Shown one piece after another: positions 7,849 through 16,534 of a DNA stretch of 64,000 nucleotides. The position numbers and the translations under genes were made by a program. Source of the stretch: Pseudopedobacter sp965218985 (GTDB lineage Bacteria > Bacteroidota > Bacteroidia > Sphingobacteriales > Sphingobacteriaceae); the NCBI GenBank assembly GCA_965218985.1, contig CBDCMP010000006.1, positions 620,001-684,000 of the forward strand, written 5' to 3'. The notes under the pieces were generated by a model. The model was given only the letters and a program-made list of their open reading frames with translations. It was not told where the DNA came from and searched no databases. Within the stretch, counting starts at the first letter, position 1, and every line of letters begins with the position of its first letter.

Positions 7849-9357
7849 TCACTCCTTAATGGTTGATTCAATTTTAGGGTTTGGTTGGTAATCTTCGCAA
7901 AGAAAAACATCGAACCTTCTGATAATTAACCCATTTCTTTTAATGAGGATGGGCTTTTGCAGGGTAACTTTACTGAAATAGGAACTTAAAGATGCAGGAA
8001 TAGGGGGAAGGAAAGTGCTTGGCTGATTGTTTGGGTCCGAATCAATGAACAGGGCATCTTTTCCTTTTAAAGCCTGGATATCTGTTCCGATATAATCAAA
8101 TTCCAGAGCGTTCTCTCCAATCACATTTTTACTGTACACAAATTCTTTCAGGTAAAAATTCAATTCAGCAGAAGTCTTGTAATCATCTGCGGCGAAGATG
8201 AAATCAGCATGATTGGACTTTTGTCTGATTTCCACATCCTTTGCTAACTCCCTCCAACCCACCCAAGTGTCGTCAGATTTAATCGGAAAAGGGTAGAAGA
8301 TGAGCTCCACAGCTAAGGCCAAATGAATCATTAAAGAAAACCCTAGCTGAACGCTTAACCACTTTTTGTTGACGTAGTGGCTCAGCCAAATCACGCCACT
8401 GAGGTAAGCAGGCATCATCCAGTTCAGCTTAACCCAGTAAACTAAGGAAAGAGCGAAGAATAAAAGGAATAGTGGAATGAAAAAACTCAACAAAAACAGT
8501 TGTTCTGCAGGGTAAGAGGCCCATTTCTTCTGATACTTTTTAAACAGGCAATAAAAGGCATAGAAAAAACCCAGGAAGATTACAGGCATCAGCAATGCAG
8601 ACTGGTGGGCAATCAGTCCGAAAAAGTATTTAGGTTGAAGATGAAACTCAGATACCGTGGACATTCTTTGTGAACCCTGAAATCTGAAGGACGCAAAATC
8701 ATGCTGAACGTTCCAAATGATCACTGGTGACAGGGTGATGAGAAAGAAAATGAGGGACACCCATGGCCAAAAAGTGAAAAGATATTTGCGGTGTTCTCTG
8801 GACAGCAAAAGAAAAAGTACCATTCCCAGAGGTAAAAACAGGGCGGTGTATTTGCTGTCAAAAGCCAAACCCATGAAAATCCCGGTCCATATCCAATAGT
8901 ACGTTTTGCCCTTAAAGATGGCGATATAAAACATCAGCAAAGAAATGGTCCAAAACAAGATCAATGGCGTGTCAGGCGTGGACACCAAAGAGAGCACACT
9001 TACCATCAAGGTACTGAGGAAAAGCATCAATGATTTTCCAGCCTCTTTTTGAGGTGCCAGGTAAAGAGACAACCTGTAAAAAAAGAAAATGCTTAATAAA
9101 GTGATGAGGGAATCAGCGATTTTGATCACATAAACTTTTTCTCCCAATAAAGCGGTAAAGAATTTTAAAATCAATGCTATCGCAGGTGGGTGATCAAAAT
9201 AAGAAAGGGCAAGATGCTGACTATAAAAAAAATAATAGGCATCCTGAGGCATGGGACCCATTAAACCTATAAAAACAATTCTAAGAATGATGATGAAACC
9301 AAGAATATAATTTAAGGTTCCGATATGAAGGAAATCCTTAAATTTTTTCAACTGCAT
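7849..9357 (-). CDS. GT39/ArnT-like membrane glycosyltransferase
   Basis: 502 residues with about 10-12 membrane helices in the N-terminal 370 residues and a soluble C-terminal domain. The first periplasmic loop carries 'PQDAYYFFYSQHLALSY' followed by 'FDHPP', the hallmark of bacterial GT39/PMT_2 enzymes, where an acidic residue in loop 1 is catalytic. Such enzymes move a sugar from a polyprenyl-phosphate donor to lipid or protein acceptors on the outer face of the inner membrane. Donor and acceptor cannot be told here. It is a single gene with a 290-bp intergenic region upstream. Confidence 0.82.
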   Translation of the reverse strand: MQLKKFKDFLHIGTLNYILGFIIILRIVFIGLMGPMPQDAYYFFYSQHLALSYFDHPPAIALILKFFTALLGEKVYVIKIADSLITLLSIFFFYRLSLYLAPQKEAGKSLMLFLSTLMVSVLSLVSTPDTPLILFWTISLLMFYIAIFKGKTYYWIWTGIFMGLAFDSKYTALFLPLGMVLFLLLSREHRKYLFTFWPWVSLIFFLITLSPVIIWNVQHDFASFRFQGSQRMSTVSEFHLQPKYFFGLIAHQSALLMPVIFLGFFYAFYCLFKKYQKKWASYPAEQLFLLSFFIPLFLLFFALSLVYWVKLNWMMPAYLSGVIWLSHYVNKKWLSVQLGFSLMIHLALAVELIFYPFPIKSDDTWVGWRELAKDVEIRQKSNHADFIFAADDYKTSAELNFYLKEFVYSKNVIGENALEFDYIGTDIQALKGKDALFIDSDPNNQPSTFLPPIPASLSSYFSKVTLQKPILIKRNGLIIRRFDVFLCEDYQPNPKIESTIKE

Positions 9358-9651
9358 AATCGCTGTAAATTTCTCCGAAATTAAATTTTAAATCTGTATA
9401 AATTCTGAAAAACAGCATGTTTGCCACATTTTTCAGCGATCAGCAAACCTGCAATGCCTTGCTATCATTAAAAGATGAAGTCCTATCCTCAGAGAAAATC
9501 TGATCAAATTTTATACGGCAGACAAAGCTGGTAAATCCGTATTAACCTCAATTAAATAAGTTTACTACGCATGGTTAAAGCTATGGCAAATGGTTTGATC
9601 CATAGTAATCACATTTAATGAAAACACCTATTTAAGATTTAAACCTGTGAA
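9358..9651. other. intergenic region between divergent genes
   Basis: 294 bp between the GT39-type gene (minus) and the alcohol dehydrogenase (plus). I see no ORF, no clear terminator and no repeat shared with the rest of the window. It must hold the promoters of both divergent genes, but I could not place them convincingly. Confidence 0.5.
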
Positions 9652-10809
9652 ATGAAAGCAGCAGTATTCCACAAACCAGGAGACATCAGTGTAGACACTG
9701 TTGATGATCCACGCATAGAAGATCCCGGAGATATTATACTAAAAGTCACATCCACAGCCATCTGTGGTTCTGATCTTCACATCCTGCATGGAGCAGTCCC
9801 ACAGACCAGTGATTTGATCATGGGACATGAATTTATGGGTATTGTGGAGGAGGTAGGTCCCTCAGTCAGAAATCTGAAGAAAGGAGACCGGGTGGTGGTG
9901 CCCTTTCCGATCGCCTGTGGGCATTGTTTCTTTTGTAATCACGGCGCATCGCCTCATTGTGAAAATTCAAATTATAAACATTATGGGCCAGCCGGCGACC
10001 TTATGGATCAAAAAGGTGCAGGTTTGTATGGTTACACCGATTTGTATGGGGGTTATTCTGGAGGTCAGGCCGAATATGTAAGAGTTCCTTACGCCGATAT
10101 CAGTCCACGCATCATCCCCGATGAGCTCTCGGATGAACAGGTGTTGTTTTTAACGGACATCTTTCCCACGGGCTGGTCAGCTATTGACTGGGCGCAACTA
10201 AAGGGAGGAGAGGTAGTCGCTATTTTCGGTTCGGGACCTGTGGGTTTGATGGCACAGAAAGCGGCATGGATAAATGGGGCGAGCCGGGTAATTGCCATTG
10301 ATCCCCTTAACTATCGATTGGAAAAAGCAAAGCAAGTAAATAAGGTGGATGCCCTGAACCCTCATGAAGTAGATGTGGTGGAAGTGATCAGGGACATGAC
10401 AGGCGGCAGAGGGGCAGATGTTTGTGTGGATGCAGTGGGATTTGAACCTGAACGTAACATGATGGACAAGCTGAAAGCTACCATCAATTTTGAAAAAGGA
10501 AGCATCAAGGTGTTGGAAATGGCTTTTAAGGCAGTAAGGAGAAGTGGTACGGTAAGTGTTGTAGGTGTTTACGGATCTCCTTATGATAATTTTCCATTGC
10601 ACAGGATATTTGATAAGGGACTCACTGTTAAACAGGGACAAGCACCAGTGATCAATTATATAGATAAGCTCATCGGCCTGGTTAAAGAGGAAAAAGTGGT
10701 GCTGGACGACATCATCACGCACACTTTACCATTGAGTGAGGCCTTCAGGGGCTATGACATTTTTGACAAAAAAGAGGATGATTGTGTGAAGGTTATTTTG
10801 AAACCTTGA
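9652..10809 (+). CDS. zinc-dependent alcohol/formaldehyde dehydrogenase (MDR family)
   Basis: 385 residues. GroES-like N-terminal domain with catalytic zinc ligands in 'AICGSDLH' and 'GHEFMGIVEEVG'. A structural-zinc loop, CGHCFFC followed by C after seven residues (about 88-102), is typical of medium-chain zinc dehydrogenases. Rossmann segment 'VAIFGSGPVGLMAQKAA' near residues 188-204. The long insertion after the zinc loop and the 'VDAVGFEPE' region resemble the glutathione-independent formaldehyde dehydrogenase branch. NAD(P)+-dependent oxidation of an alcohol or aldehyde hydrate is expected. The following SDR gene lies 86 bp downstream and may be co-transcribed. Confidence 0.85.
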   Translation: MKAAVFHKPGDISVDTVDDPRIEDPGDIILKVTSTAICGSDLHILHGAVPQTSDLIMGHEFMGIVEEVGPSVRNLKKGDRVVVPFPIACGHCFFCNHGASPHCENSNYKHYGPAGDLMDQKGAGLYGYTDLYGGYSGGQAEYVRVPYADISPRIIPDELSDEQVLFLTDIFPTGWSAIDWAQLKGGEVVAIFGSGPVGLMAQKAAWINGASRVIAIDPLNYRLEKAKQVNKVDALNPHEVDVVEVIRDMTGGRGADVCVDAVGFEPERNMMDKLKATINFEKGSIKVLEMAFKAVRRSGTVSVVGVYGSPYDNFPLHRIFDKGLTVKQGQAPVINYIDKLIGLVKEEKVVLDDIITHTLPLSEAFRGYDIFDKKEDDCVKVILKP

Positions 10810-10895
10810 CTAAACAATATATTCAATAATAGGAATAAATATCACTGTTGATCATTGCTATTCTCGGGAGAAGATAGCTGAAAAAAAATTGAATT

Positions 10896-11690
10896 ATGGA
10901 GAATAAATCAGGATATACCCTCATCACCGGAGCTACAAGTGGCATTGGGCATGAACTGGCAAAAATTTTTGCTAAAAATGGGCATCATCTCATTATCGTT
11001 TCCCGTGATGCGGATGAGGTGGAGCATACATCAATGGAATTGCGGGATTTTGGCGTGGATGTCCAAACTTTGGTTTGTGACCTGTTTAAACCAGAGAATG
11101 CATTCGTACTCTATGAATTGGTAAAAGAAAAAGGATTGGAGGTAAATATTTTAGTCAATGATGCCGGCCAGGGTGAATACGGCCTTTTTAAAGATACAGC
11201 GATTGATCGGGAATTGGACATCATCAACCTCAACGTCTCCTCACTCCTGATCCTTACCAAATGTTTCCTTTTGGAAATGGTGGAGAGGGGTCAGGGTAAA
11301 ATCCTTAACGTTGCCTCCATCGCCGGAACAATACCTGGTCCATGGCAGTCGGTTTACCACGGCACTAAAGCCTTCGTACTTTCTTTCACAGCAGCCATCA
11401 GGGAGGAGTTGAAGGATACAGGAGTCTCCGTCACTGCATTATTGCCCGGCGTCACTGCTACAGATTTCTTTCAGAAAGCAGGAATGGCGGAGAGCGAGGT
11501 AATTCAGGATAAGGATGCCCTGTCTGATCCTGCAGATGTCGCACAGGATGGTTATGATGCTTTGATGGCGGGCAAAGATCGGGTGATTTCTGGTTTCAAA
11601 AACAAAATGGAAGTGGCAATAGGAAACATCATTCCAGACAGTATACTCGCCCACTCCATTGCTGAGCAGCAAAAACCTGTTAAAGAATAA
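10896..11690 (+). CDS. SDR family NAD(P)-dependent oxidoreductase
   Basis: 264 residues, classical SDR. 'TGATSGIGHELAKIF' near residues 10-24, 'NDAGQGEYG' in the NNAG position, a Ser in 'VASIAGTIPG' and catalytic 'YHGTKAF'. The length and the 'VTALLPGVTATDFFQKAG' block match the YqjQ/DltE-like subgroup. The substrate is unknown. It sits between the zinc dehydrogenase and a 33-residue membrane peptide. Confidence 0.87.
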   Translation: MENKSGYTLITGATSGIGHELAKIFAKNGHHLIIVSRDADEVEHTSMELRDFGVDVQTLVCDLFKPENAFVLYELVKEKGLEVNILVNDAGQGEYGLFKDTAIDRELDIINLNVSSLLILTKCFLLEMVERGQGKILNVASIAGTIPGPWQSVYHGTKAFVLSFTAAIREELKDTGVSVTALLPGVTATDFFQKAGMAESEVIQDKDALSDPADVAQDGYDALMAGKDRVISGFKNKMEVAIGNIIPDSILAHSIAEQQKPVKE

Positions 11691-11761
11691 ACAATTTTTT
11701 TGATTTACCGCATTGACCAGACCAGCTTTATTAAATTGAACACACTTTAAATTCAAACATT

Positions 11762-11863
11762 ATGTTCGTACCATTATTTTTCGGGTTGCTATTCGTAGTG
11801 CTCATCGTTGTATTTGTTAGTGTCAAAAGAAAAAGAAAAAATAAAGACATCCATATAAAATAA
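11762..11863 (+). CDS. 33-residue single-pass membrane peptide
   Basis: ATG at 11762 gives 'MFVPLFFGLLFVVLIVVFVS' followed by a strongly basic tail (VKRKRKNKDIHIK). One membrane helix with a positive cytoplasmic end obeys the positive-inside rule. It ends 5 bp before the start of the CinA-like gene, a spacing typical of an operon. No family recognised. Gene status rests on composition and spacing only. Confidence 0.45.
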   Translation: MFVPLFFGLLFVVLIVVFVSVKRKRKNKDIHIK

Positions 11864-11868
11864 ATAGC

Positions 11869-12384
11869 ATGGAGGTTGATCTTTTATTAAAAGAATGTGC
11901 AGATTTATTCAAAGATAAAGGTTTTACCCTTGCTTTCGCTGAAAGCGTGACAGCAGGATGTCTTTGCCACGCTTTTGGTGCACTGCCTCAATGCGGCAGT
12001 TTTTTTAAAGGAGGCATAGTGGCGTATGATGCTGGGGTAAAAATAAATCTACTGGGTTTAGATCAAAAGACACTTGACACATTTACGCCAGAATCTGCTG
12101 AGGTGAGTAAAGAGATGGCATTAGGTCTGCAAAAATGCATCCCGGCAGATGGTCTTATTGCCATAACAGGTTTAAACGCACCCGGAGGAAGTGAAAACCC
12201 TGAAAAGCCTGTTGGAACAATTTTCATACATGCCCTTATCAAAGAACAGCATTATAGCTTGAAAAAATGGTTTCAGGGTGATCCCGAATGTATGAACAGA
12301 CAAATATTAACAGAAGCGTGTCTATTTCTGAAAAAAACGCTCAGTGCCGATCAATCATCTAAAAATGAGGTATTAACTGAATGA
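11869..12384 (+). CDS. CinA-family nicotinamide-nucleotide amidohydrolase
   Basis: 171 residues, the stand-alone C-terminal CinA domain (PncC type). Seen: 'FAESVTAGCLCHAF' near residues 24-37 (family 'ESCTGG' motif with V and A substitutions), 'GSFFKGGIVAYD', and 'AITGLNAPGGSENPEKPVGT' carrying the family's 'TG.AGP.GG....PVG.V' signature. PncC deamidates NMN to NaMN for pyridine-nucleotide salvage. A hairpin with a short T run follows at 12453-12477. The family is clear; activity is inferred because the usual Cys-Thr of the ESCTGG motif is replaced. Confidence 0.82.
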   Translation: MEVDLLLKECADLFKDKGFTLAFAESVTAGCLCHAFGALPQCGSFFKGGIVAYDAGVKINLLGLDQKTLDTFTPESAEVSKEMALGLQKCIPADGLIAITGLNAPGGSENPEKPVGTIFIHALIKEQHYSLKKWFQGDPECMNRQILTEACLFLKKTLSADQSSKNEVLTE

Positions 12385-12452
12385 AGCCGACCTGATAAAA
12401 ATAATCATTAAGCACACAGGACTATTGATTGTTTTAATCATCAAAGGTTCCC

Positions 12453-12477
12453 TGTCTGCCAACAAGGCAGGCATTTT
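12453..12477 (+). terminator. probable rho-independent terminator
   Basis: TGTCTGCC (12453-12460), loop AACAA, GGCAGGCA (12466-12473), an 8-bp stem with one G-T pair, followed by TTTT. It lies between the CinA-like gene and glgX and would separate them from the trehalose operon. The T run is short. Confidence 0.45.
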
Positions 12478-12514
12478 ACAAATAAAACAATAAGAATAAA
12501 CAGATGAATAAGAT

Positions 12515-14635
12515 ATGGACATAAAAATTTACCCCGGAAGGCCTTACCCGCTAGGAGCTGATTGGGACGAGGGAGGAGTGAATTTTGCTTTATATGCCGA
12601 ACATGCGACAGGAGTTGAGCTATGCCTTTTCAATGATGTCAAAGATGAAACAGAATCCATTAAGATAAAGTTGAAGGAAACCACACATCAGGTATGGCAT
12701 GCTTATATAGTTGACCTTAAGCCTGGCCAGCTCTATGGATATAGGGTGTATGGCCCCTACGAGCCACAGAACGGGCATCGTTATAACCAACACAAACTTT
12801 TGATAGATCCTTATGCAAAAGCGGTGGCTGGTACGGTGGAGTGGCATGATGCACTTTTTGCTTATCAAATAGGAGATGAGAAGGAGGATTTAAGCTTTAA
12901 TGAAACAGATAGTGCACCCTATTTGCCCAAATCGGTGGTCATTGATCCTCGCTTTAACTGGGAGGGGGACGAATTACCAAATATCCCCATGCACCAAACC
13001 ATTATTTATGAAGCCCATGTGAAAGGCTTTACCATGATGCACCCCGATATTCCTGAAGAGATCAGAGGTACTTATAAAGCTTTGGCTCATCCTGTTAGCA
13101 TCGCCTATTTAAAAGAATTGGGAATCACATCCATCGAACTGCTCCCCGTACATCATTTTGTGAGCGACAGGATACTTAAAGATAAAGGTCTTACGAATTA
13201 CTGGGGTTACAACACCATCAACTTCTTCGCACCCGATGTCCGGTATGCCTGTGATGGAGTTCTGGGTGAACAAGTCATTGAATTTAAGGAAATGGTGAAG
13301 AAGTTTCATCAGGCAAATATCGAGGTGATTCTGGATGTGGTCTATAACCACACCGCGGAAGGCAACCATTTGGGGCCAACGCTATCGTTCAAAGGAGTGG
13401 ATAATTTTAATTATTACCGTTTGGTCCAGGACGATTTTAGGTTCTATATGGATTATACAGGTACCGGGAATACCTTGAATGCCCGTTTGCCGAATGTACT
13501 GCGGTTAATCATGGACAGCCTGCGCTATTGGATCATAGAGATGCATGTGGATGGATTCAGGTTTGACCTTGCCTCCACGCTTGCCAGGGAATTACATGAA
13601 GTGCAGAAACTCAGCTCATTTTTTGACATTATTCACCAGGATCCGGTTATTTCACAGGTTAAATTGATCGCCGAACCCTGGGATGTGGGTGAAGGTGGGT
13701 ATCAGGTGGGTAAATTTCCACAGGGATGGGCAGAATGGAATGGAAAATACCGTGACTGCATCCGTGATTACTGGATTGGTGCAGATAGCATGCTGGGTGA
13801 GTTCGCAGATCGGTTCACTGGCAGCTCGGATCTTTATCAGGATTACCGCACACCTGGTGCAAGTGTGAATTTCATCACTGCACATGATGGTTTCACTTTG
13901 CAAGACCTGGTCTCCTATAATGAGAAACATAACGAGGCCAATGGGGAGGGCAACCAAGATGGCGAGAGTCATAACCGCTCATGGAATTGTGGGGTGGAGG
14001 GAGAAACAGATGATGAGAACATCATCGCTCTCAGAAATCAACAAAAAAGGAACTTCCTGGCCACGCTGTTCCTATCTCAGGGCGTACCGATGCTGGTGGC
14101 CGGAGACGAATTTGGAAGAAGTCAAAAAGGGAATAATAATTCTTATTGCCAGGACAATGAAATCTCCTGGTTGAACTGGTCAGAGATGGATCAGGAACTC
14201 CACGCCTTCACTTGTAAGCTAATAGCGATCAGAAAATCACATCCGAGCCTTTGCCGAAGAAAATGGTTCCAGGGTATGCCGGTGAAAGGATTGGGTCTGG
14301 AGGATATTGGTTGGTTCTTGCCTGAGGGAACGGAGATGGGAGATGAACATTGGTCACACGACTTTGCCCGTTCTTTAGCCATTTTCTTAAATGGACATGG
14401 AATCAGGTCAGTAAACGAAACAGGAGGGAAAATAGTGGATGACGATTTTTATTTCATGTTCAATGCCTATCATGATGCGATCATTTACACCTTGCCACAT
14501 GAAAAGTACAGCAAAAAATGGAGGAAGATCCTGGATACAGCTAACCCGCTGCAGGAGGAGGAGGAATATCACCTGGCAGAAGAAGAGGTGAAAGTGAGCG
14601 GTAGGTCGGTGGTTTTATTAAAAGCGGTAAAATGA
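12515..14635 (+). CDS. glgX: glycogen debranching enzyme GlgX/TreX
   Basis: 706 residues, GH13 isoamylase-type. An N-terminal CBM48-like domain ('GRPYPLGADWDEGGVNFALY', residues 6-25) precedes the TIM barrel. Conserved GH13 regions: 'DVVYNHTAEG' (I), 'GFRFDLAS' with the nucleophile Asp (II), 'LIAEPWD' with the acid Glu (III) and 'FITAHDG' (IV). It cuts alpha-1,6 branches to release linear maltodextrins for TreY. The stop overlaps the treZ start by 4 bp (ATGA at 14632). This is the first gene of a glycogen-to-trehalose operon. Confidence 0.95.
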   Translation: MDIKIYPGRPYPLGADWDEGGVNFALYAEHATGVELCLFNDVKDETESIKIKLKETTHQVWHAYIVDLKPGQLYGYRVYGPYEPQNGHRYNQHKLLIDPYAKAVAGTVEWHDALFAYQIGDEKEDLSFNETDSAPYLPKSVVIDPRFNWEGDELPNIPMHQTIIYEAHVKGFTMMHPDIPEEIRGTYKALAHPVSIAYLKELGITSIELLPVHHFVSDRILKDKGLTNYWGYNTINFFAPDVRYACDGVLGEQVIEFKEMVKKFHQANIEVILDVVYNHTAEGNHLGPTLSFKGVDNFNYYRLVQDDFRFYMDYTGTGNTLNARLPNVLRLIMDSLRYWIIEMHVDGFRFDLASTLARELHEVQKLSSFFDIIHQDPVISQVKLIAEPWDVGEGGYQVGKFPQGWAEWNGKYRDCIRDYWIGADSMLGEFADRFTGSSDLYQDYRTPGASVNFITAHDGFTLQDLVSYNEKHNEANGEGNQDGESHNRSWNCGVEGETDDENIIALRNQQKRNFLATLFLSQGVPMLVAGDEFGRSQKGNNNSYCQDNEISWLNWSEMDQELHAFTCKLIAIRKSHPSLCRRKWFQGMPVKGLGLEDIGWFLPEGTEMGDEHWSHDFARSLAIFLNGHGIRSVNETGGKIVDDDFYFMFNAYHDAIIYTLPHEKYSKKWRKILDTANPLQEEEEYHLAEEEVKVSGRSVVLLKAVK

Positions 14636-16518
14636 AAAGAAGAACTTTAGGCCTGAACTTCAATGACTCCGGTGCAACAGTTAAAGTTTGGGCTCCAATG
14701 GCTAAGCTTTTACAATTAAAGCTGGAGGAAACCATCAGGAACCTATCGCCCGCAAACAGTGACGAACCTGCTCATGATAGCTTCATTGCCATTAAAAACA
14801 AATTATATACGGATGAAAAAACAATAGACCTGGACAAAGCAGGAGAATATTGGTTGACAGCAACGGATCTCCTTAAACCAGGCGATTCCTATTGGGTAAT
14901 TGTGGATGGTGAAGAACTTGCAGACCCTGCCTCATTGCTTCAGGCAGCAGGAGTGCATGGTTCATCCACAGCCTTTGATCTTCATGCCTTTAAATGGTCT
15001 GATAAGGATTGGAGGACACCTGATTTAAAAGACTTCATCATCTATGAATTGCATACAGGTACTTTTACGCCTGAAGGAGATTTTAATGGGATCATCCGCA
15101 AGTTGGATCATTTAAAGGAATTAGGGGTCACCGCCATTGAGCTTATGCCTGTTGCACAATTCCCCGGAGAAAGAAACTGGGGATACGATGGCGTATTCCC
15201 CTTTGCCGTTCAAAACTCATACGGTGGGCCATTGGAATTGCAGCACTTGGTGGATGTTTGTCATCAAAAAGGGCTCTCAGTGATCCTCGATGTGGTTTAT
15301 AACCATATAGGTCCGGAGGGGAACTACCTTTCGAAATTTGGACCTTATTTTACAGAGAAACATCATACACCTTGGGGCCCGGCTGTGAATTTTGATGATG
15401 AATATGCTGATGGCGTGCGTGAATTCTTCATAGAGAACGTTTTGATGTGGTTCAGAGATTTTCATATAGATGCCCTGAGAATGGATGCGGTGCATGCTTT
15501 TAAAGATGAGAGCGCAAAACACATACTTGCAGAGATGAAAGCGCACGTGGATCTGTTAAATGAAGATCAGGATTCAAATCATCTGCTAATGATAGAATGC
15601 GATTTGAACGACCGGAGATACCTGGATCCGATCCGGTGCAACGGCTTAGGGATGGATGCACAATGGGTGGATGAATTTCATCATGCACTCCGGGTAACTG
15701 CCGGTGGTGAACGTAAAGGTTATTATGAAGATTTCAATGGAATACAAGATCTTGCAGATGCCTATGAGCAGGGTTATGTGTACAATGGGAAGTATTCCAT
15801 GCATCGCAAAAGAAGGTTTGGGAGTAACACCAATGAGCTGGAAGGGCAACGATTCATTGTGTTCTCTCAAAACCACGATCAGGTGGGCAACCGGATGCTG
15901 GGAGAGCGAAGCAGCCAGCTCTTTAGCTTTGAAATGCAGAAATTGATGGCTGCAGCAGTATTCATCTCTCCCTTCATCCCCTTGTTGTTTATGGGAGAAG
16001 AATGGGCGGAAAAACAGCCTTTTCAATATTTCGTGAGCCATTCTGACCCGGAATTGATTGAAGCGGTGCGAAATGGGCGAAGCAAAGAATTCAAGGCATT
16101 TCAAACAGATAGTGAAGTTCCTGATCCGCAGTCAGAGCAAACTTTTCTTAACTCAAAATTGAGGTGGGATACTTTAGACCAGAAATCCCATCTCCCTATT
16201 TTTGAGTACTATAAGGATTTGATAAAATTGCGAAAAGAGAACCCAGTGCTCAAAAATCAAGATAGAAGCGGATTGAAAGCCACCGCATCGGAATCCATGC
16301 AAATGCTGGAAGTCCATAGAAAATTTGAAGAACAGGAATTGATCTGTTTCCTCAATTTCTCCGGATCTGAACAGAAAATCCAGATTCCTGATAATAAGGA
16401 GGGTTGGAGTTTAATATTCGATTCGTCTTCAGCAGCTTATGGCGGGTCTCCTTCAGCATCAAATGAAGGCATCAATGCCATCTCTATTCATATTTATTAC
16501 CGATTGAATAAATCGTGA
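14632..16518 (+). CDS. treZ: malto-oligosyltrehalose trehalohydrolase TreZ
   Basis: 628 residues, GH13. N-terminal beta-domain, then 'YELHTGTFTPEGDFNGII' near residue 136, 'NWGYDGVFPFA', 'DVVYNHIGPEGNY', 'ALRMDAVHAF' (nucleophile Asp), 'MIECDLND' (acid Glu) and 'FSQNHDQVGNR'. The family releases free trehalose from maltooligosyl-trehalose. It is translationally coupled to glgX and 16 bp ahead of the treY-malQ gene. The sequence after residue 100 fits TreZ rather than a branching enzyme. Confidence 0.95.
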   Translation: MKRRTLGLNFNDSGATVKVWAPMAKLLQLKLEETIRNLSPANSDEPAHDSFIAIKNKLYTDEKTIDLDKAGEYWLTATDLLKPGDSYWVIVDGEELADPASLLQAAGVHGSSTAFDLHAFKWSDKDWRTPDLKDFIIYELHTGTFTPEGDFNGIIRKLDHLKELGVTAIELMPVAQFPGERNWGYDGVFPFAVQNSYGGPLELQHLVDVCHQKGLSVILDVVYNHIGPEGNYLSKFGPYFTEKHHTPWGPAVNFDDEYADGVREFFIENVLMWFRDFHIDALRMDAVHAFKDESAKHILAEMKAHVDLLNEDQDSNHLLMIECDLNDRRYLDPIRCNGLGMDAQWVDEFHHALRVTAGGERKGYYEDFNGIQDLADAYEQGYVYNGKYSMHRKRRFGSNTNELEGQRFIVFSQNHDQVGNRMLGERSSQLFSFEMQKLMAAAVFISPFIPLLFMGEEWAEKQPFQYFVSHSDPELIEAVRNGRSKEFKAFQTDSEVPDPQSEQTFLNSKLRWDTLDQKSHLPIFEYYKDLIKLRKENPVLKNQDRSGLKATASESMQMLEVHRKFEEQELICFLNFSGSEQKIQIPDNKEGWSLIFDSSSAAYGGSPSASNEGINAISIHIYYRLNKS

Positions 16519-16534
16519 ATCAAATCAGGCACCT

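Noticed and set aside
10198..10722. 174-residue minus-strand frame inside the zinc dehydrogenase gene.
   Set aside because: His/Cys-rich antisense shadow with no family features.
15646..16104. 152-residue minus-strand frame inside treZ.
   Set aside because: Fully covered by a clear GH13 enzyme on the plus strand.
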